Below the pieces are notes generated by a model. The model did no database searches and had not been told where the DNA came from. It worked only from the letters and a program-made list of their open reading frames with translations. A stretch of DNA of 64,000 nt, from positions 12,873,327-12,937,326 of the forward strand of contig CM065313.1 in the NCBI GenBank assembly GCA_033032175.1, read 5' to 3'. Positions 58,584 to 64,000 of this stretch are shown one piece after another. The stretch's first letter is position 1. Each line of letters starts with the position of its first letter. The stretch is from Saturnia japonica. Its lineage: Eukaryota > Arthropoda > Insecta > Lepidoptera > Saturniidae. The translations under genes were made by a program, and so were the position numbers.

Positions 58584-59150
58584 GGGGCTATCCTTAAATT
58601 ACGTCACACGTTTAGGGGGATGGGAGGGGGTCGACGAAGTGTGACATTGTGTGACAAGGGGTGCGGAGAGGTCCCAAATTTTGTGACATCACATTTTTTC
58701 AAAATATAATATTTTATATCTAAGTACATTAGAACTTGTAGTCGAAAACCTCCCAAACTCGAAAAAATGTGTTCCCTTCCATTCAAGCCCCAAAACCTCC
58801 GTTGCACTAAATCTCAACCCTCTAGTCAAAATAATCAGAGAAAAAATTAAATTGGACTTCTGTATCTCGAACATAGCAATGTTTTATTTAACAACTTTTA
58901 CAACTCGATTAATTGAAACTTTATTACCTTTATAATTCGAAGAAAAATAAGTTACCGACTTTAAGAATATTATCGACAATGTAAGTACACCATTGTTTCT
59001 TAGAAATAAATTTAGGAGTATACAATAAATAGGATTACCACGAATTTTTGACTCACGTTAACATGTGTTTATTTTTTGATGTTGTGTTTCATTTTATTAT
59101 TTTTGATTTCATTTGAACTTATTCGTGTGACGTAATTTATGGATGGCCCC
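58584..59150. mobile_element. PIF/Harbinger-like MITE
   Basis: The TIRs are GGGGCTATCCTTAAATTACG-TCACACG (58584-58610) and CGTGTGACGTAATTTATGGA-TGGCCCC (59124-59150), 25 of 27 matching. They are flanked by TAA on both sides (58581-58583 and 59151-59153), fitting the 3-bp TWA target of PIF/Harbinger. G-rich phrases follow the left TIR (GGGGGATGGGAGGGGGTCG). The interior is non-coding. Confidence 0.8.
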
Positions 59151-59164
59151 TAATAGATTTATAC

Positions 59165-59345
59165 ATTTTTTCAATTATATTCACGCCCGTATTCAGAAAC
59201 ATTACCATGAGGTCGCACCACAGATCTCTGGTCTCACAGTGCGTTCGAACTTCGAACACAAAGTGCATAATAGAAAACCTATTCAAAAACGACACTTGAG
59301 GGCTGAACAGCTGGCGAGCTATTTTACGCTACGCATAGTCATATT
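59165..59345. repeat. Lepidopteran short interspersed repeat
   Basis: CGCCCGTATTCAGAAACATT, ACCATGAGGTCGCACCACAG, TCTCTGGTCTCACAGTGCG and GAGCTATTTTACGCTACGCA are in the order familiar from other lepidopteran genomes. Confidence 0.45.
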
Positions 59346-59349
59346 ATTT

Positions 59350-62300
59350 TAATTTTTAGATAAACGTCACATTATTTTTGAAAAGTGGGCTTATGTTTAT
59401 TATTATTTTCCAATTTCAATATTTTATTTGTTTTATATACAATAATTTTGTATGAGTACATTAACAATGGATGATAGTGGCGCAGAAGAATTTAACAATT
59501 ACCTAAAAGAAAAAGTGACTACTAAGTATCAGAGAATTACCGTAACTTCAAATTGTTATTTGTAATTACGGGATAAAAACGTTTTTTTAATATTATGACA
59601 ATACCACACACATACATCCAACAACACGGCACCACACAGCCAAGAAAATACAAATAAATTACTAAAAATAATTTAAAAAAATAGTTTTGTTTACATGATT
59701 TAAAGTTTAATTTAGGTACTCAACTATCTCATTGATTTCTTATTTCCTTGCAAAATAATAATTATTTTAACTATGGGATTATTAAAGAGACATCTCGGTA
59801 TATCTATCTCACTCACTCTTCACTTTAATTACAAGTATCTTGTGCGAGTAAGTAGTTTTTGTTCCAAAGTACATGTCAGGTAGAATATGTAGATAATCAA
59901 AAACCGACTTTTTTAATATCGGCAGCTTTATTTTTTGTCTGATTCTATTAAGTACTATCTTGGTCGCATATTTACTGATTGCAGTTCAAATAGACTAATC
60001 TGGGAATAAATATTGAAAATTAGTTTTAAATACTTTACATTTTGTATGAAGTAATATAAATTATACACTTCTAATAGCTACACATTTTTAAAATTTTATA
60101 AAAAAAACATGCCACAACAACGCGGCATTATGTTTATATGACCGTCCATGACGTCATAATTTAATAAATAAAACTAAGGTTAAAGGGTATTATTATGTGC
60201 AAAGTTGAGTTTACAAGAATTTCAGTTGAAAACTTAACGAAAATTCTACAGCACCTATATAATTTTAAAGTTACCATTTCTACACTTAGTAATAATTTTA
60301 GAGCCACAGGTTACAAGATAACCTAATAAGAAGAACACCTAACTGTGTATATAAATATTGTACCTTAACGTCACGTTTTCTGAAGACAGACAAAAGTTAG
60401 AAAACAGTATTTTTCCAGGTTTGATTTTTTTTTAATGATTTCTTTTAATTAAACAATGTTAATAAATAATTTTAAACATATTGACAACTCGAGAATTCTA
60501 TTAAATTACATTTACAAAACTCTCTGGCTTTTTCCATATGACACACAACTTGACTTACTTTATCGACATTGAAATTTACATTACATTGTTATCTATTCAG
60601 ATAACTTACTTACTTTTGAATTGGTTTTTGTTATCGAAAAGCAACTAGCACAATCCCATAGTAGTAATCGCACGCATTATGTATGCTGCACAGCGCCAGC
60701 ACACTGCTGTCGCAGGACATTGCACTCAGGTGCCCGCCACACACCTATTTTATGTGTGCTATTACCCATTGACGTAACATACTTGGCTAGATAATATAAA
60801 ATTTAACAAAATAATAAGTTAGTAGTTAAAAAGTAACTAAGTACAAAATAATCAAGTGGTACTCTTTATTCACCTTAAAATAATCACATTACTAAAAAAA
60901 TATCGAGGTTTTTATTTCTCACATGATTTTTTAAAAGTTTATGACGTTTAACACGTTTTATGAATTCAGGGATTTTGGATGTTTTTTTTTTATTCTTGAG
61001 CGATTTTGAGTGATTTTTGGTGAGTATTCTAAAATGTTAAATATCTTAACAAATAAATGTTTTTTTTTCCATCTGAATATATCCATAAAGCTCATGAAAT
61101 TTTTATTTTTTGTTTGAACGCGCTAATGCCGAACTATCACCGTTGAGATTTGAAAAATTATTATTGCGTTTTATAGTCTTTATGGAGGCAAATTATAATA
61201 CAACTTCACGCAACGACTTCTAAGAAGCGGAGAAGTAACCATAATAGTCAAGCAATCTAGCACGCTGTAGACAAGCACGGGAAGTGAGAACAACGTTTCA
61301 GGCTACACGGCAATTGGTCGAATAAATTTAACACGGGTAAAACTTTGTAGCACGGCTAGTAATGCTATATTTTACCATTTACCATTTTTTAAGAAATCTA
61401 CAATATCGTAGTTACTCCGTGGTTCTTTTGCATGCATGACGCGGACGTTAGCATGTAGTTCAAGACAAAATATGTACAAAATTGTCGTTTTAATCATAAA
61501 TTTCTTAATGTAGTAGTTTCATTCCTTGCTTGAAAGTACCCACTAATAGTTTAATTTCCATGAAACACTGCGCACGTAAGGACTTGCTGTATCCTCAATT
61601 TTCTTTCCTTTGGAAATAAAATGATTGTAGAAAACAACTGATTATACTCTTTTTAATATGGTAGTATCTTCTTTATATGAGTTTGTTTTTAAGTGTTTAA
61701 AGCTTTCATTATGTTATTTCAGACAGTTTTTAAAATACAAATATACTCGCTTCATAGTACACTATATCGACAGCTATAGACCCTCGACCTGAATTCATTA
61801 TGAGGCTAGTGTACTACGTCTTACCATCACGTACAATACAATAAATATTATAATTTGACATACTGGTTCCGATAACCGCACTGAAACATAACCGTAATAT
61901 TGCTGTCGATAAATAAATGGCACACATATTGTGTTCAAATGATTTGTGAATTTTTTGTTGTAACCCTTATTAACATTTTGTGTTCTTTGTGCAGAACAGA
62001 ACTTTAAAAGAGTTTTTTTTTGACTTGTAAATACCATCACACACTAATAAAAACTTTGTCACAATAAGATGTTAACTTAGTAATGTATAACGTTGTAATC
62101 TTCATAGACTTCGGAATAACCACAAAATTAGATAGGCAATCACCAACTGGTCGGTTCCGTTATTTTCTACAAATCGATGTGCATACTAACAGAGTTTATT
62201 TTTCAATGCATTTATAGAAACCTCATCTTTATTCTGACATAGCAAACGGACGAAAATACTTTGAATATTATTGAGCACAAACCATTTCCTAGGTGAGCAA

Positions 62301-62870
62301 AAATTGTAAATTGATACATCTGTGTTTTAAAATATTCCATCATCACGTATTATTATTAATCGGTTGAGGTAGAAAGAAAAGAGCGTAGTTGTATTTATGT
62401 CTATCTTATCAATCATTATATTATTATACATTTTAGAAGTGTTCTTTTTTGTAAACATTTTCGAATCTACCAATATGTGTTGTATTTGTGGAACATTGTA
62501 ATAATAACATTTTTAAATAGGTAAAACTATCTGTGCGCGTAAGAATTTCTCAAATATTCCTCTTATTGTATTTATGTACTGGTGCCAATTGTATATAAGA
62601 CAAAATATACATCTATAAATATAATTATATTTTCATTACAGACAATTATACTTACTAGCATGTAAGTTTTGATAAAAAAAAAATCGGATGTCATGACGTC
62701 GGTAGAGAGAGGCTTTGCTTAATCTAACAATTTTGTGGTTTCTACGCAGTCTTATTTAAGACATAATCATTATAACTGGCTTAAAAAATTAGTGCCTGAG
62801 AAAACATGAATTAATTTAAAAATAGAGAAAGAGAGATAGAGCACAAAGAATTTTTATTGGAGATTTCTCT
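59350..62870. other. AT-rich gene-free stretch
   Basis: No coding sequence is recognised. A less AT-rich patch at 60675-60775 (TGCACAGCGCCAGCACACTG, CAGGTGCCCGCCACACACC) has no known identity. Confidence 0.45.
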
Positions 62871-62924
62871 CTACTTGTGGCAGCCCAAATAAATGGTGGA
62901 ATGCTTCCACCTTACAGAAGATCG

Positions 62925-63120
62925 CAGCTAAAACCATGTTATGTGTTCTTACGGTAAATAGGATTGCCAGAGCTCCTTAGGGTAGGAGGGTTCTAGGTCG
63001 ACAACGCGCTAGTTGATATACCTACAGTATTACAAGCGACCATAGCTTACGGAAGCTGCTTATCATCAGGCGGGCCGTATGCTTGTTTGCTAATATAGTT
63101 GTATATAAAAAAAAACATTA
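62925..63120 (+). repeat. LINE/SINE 3' tail with A-rich end
   Basis: GTTCTTACGGTAAATAGGAT, TGCCAGAGCTCCTTAGGGTA, CGACAACGCGCTAGTTG and CATCAGGCGGGCCGTATGCT-TGTTTGC, ending in a run of A, is the very common lepidopteran retroelement 3' tail. There is no coding sequence upstream, so it is a strongly 5'-truncated copy or a SINE. Confidence 0.75.
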
Positions 63121-63124
63121 CTCT

Positions 63125-64000
63125 GCCTTATTTACTATTGAAATATTACCCAATACAAAATTATGGGTCCTGTGTTATTGGAAATGTTAATTGACAAAAA
63201 TAATCGCTATTTCATTCGTTAAAATTTCTTGATATTAAAATTTAATTAAAAATAACTTATCCGTTTTATAAACATGTAATAAGTATAAAGATTCAGTCGA
63301 GACTATTTTCAAGTTTCAAAACCAGTTTTACATAGAATTGCAAAGTTTTTCTTCAACATCTAGACCGGTGCTTACAATATGGACTTGGAGGTCTTACTCG
63401 TTAATTGGAAATAACACAGATCCCGTCAGTCCTTAAGCGACAATAATTACTTGAATATATTATTGCTAACCTTATGAGTAAATAATGTTCTCTGCTGTCT
63501 GCTACAATAAAGCTAGTGATATTATTCACGACATTGATAAATAATTGTTATTTTTGAAATTACTCATATGACTAAATTGATTTTTATACACCTTTTTGAA
63601 GCTATATTTATTTAGACGCGTTCTGACAAAATTATAAAAGTGATGTTTAAGCACTAACATTCTAACACAACTTCTACAGTGCATTATGAAGTTGCTTTTT
63701 AAATACAATTGGATGACGTTTTGTAAGAGGAAATGCAGTTATCGGATGAGGATTATTTGTGAGTAGTTTCGACTGCCTATAACCGTATCGAATGCTGTAA
63801 TTAAATATTTTATACATATTTTGACGCCTAACTCAATCTTATATAACGTCAACCAATTATTTATTACAAAGAAACAAATGAATTTCACCTCTAGACTATT
63901 CAAAGACGAGGTCACTAATATACAAAAGTAAAAGAATATAGATTCAATAAACGATTGTTATATTTTATTTTGTATTATAAATGAAAGTAAACTACATGAA
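63125..64000. other. AT-rich gene-free stretch
   Basis: Nothing recognised up to the window end. Confidence 0.45.

Overview
The window looks like lepidopteran (moth or butterfly) nuclear DNA. It is very AT-rich, has short introns, and carries interspersed repeats I recognise as common in Lepidoptera: mariner, RTE-like and jockey-like LINE tails, and 'GGCTGAACCGATTTT' and 'CCCGCGGCT...CTCGCGTGG' repeats. There is one well-supported host gene: the central and 3' part of an orthologue of Drosophila tonalli (vertebrate ZMIZ1/2), a MIZ/SP-RING zinc-finger protein, on the + strand. I found no bacterial-type genes, no CRISPR array, no rRNA and no convincing tRNA gene.

Layout. 1-12.2 kb: repeat-rich DNA with decayed LINE pieces (2.9-3.2 and 5.3-6.0 kb) and a TIR-bounded DNA element (6535-7221). 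12.28-14.1 kb: an old mariner interrupted by an RTE-like LINE fragment. 15.35-16.35 kb: a CpG-rich block followed by 5'-UTR-like sequence, probably a tonalli promoter. 16.99-17.12 kb: a candidate exon whose splice phase fits the first certain exon. 21.06-24.76 kb: nine exons that splice with consistent phases to the stop codon. From a candidate Met at 21090 they would encode about 806 aa, but only if one G of a GGGG run at 21463-21466 is discounted. 24.76-28.5 kb: the 3' UTR and AT-rich DNA.

28.5-64 kb is mostly transposons. A 3.9-kb hAT element (29148-33038) has a perfect 8-bp target duplication and a broken transposase. Beside it lies a Merlin/ISXO2-type transposase remnant (33087-33416). 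There are three more mariners: 37.3-38.3 kb, 42.2-43.2 kb, and 53936-55218, the last nearly intact with perfect 25-bp TIRs. Two more jockey-like LINE fragments lie at 44.6-45.5 and 46.9-47.5 kb. Non-autonomous TIR elements lie at 52622-53005, 57459-58258 and 58584-59150 (the last PIF/Harbinger-like with TAA duplications). A LINE/SINE 3' tail lies at 62.9-63.1 kb.

How it works together: tonalli/ZMIZ proteins are nuclear SUMO-ligase-like cofactors acting with transcription factors and chromatin remodellers. The conserved core is here (the region before the zinc finger, the SP-RING, and the acidic hydrophobic C terminus). The N-terminal domain known in the family was not found in the window. The rest is a record of nested transposition and shows no sign of working with tonalli.
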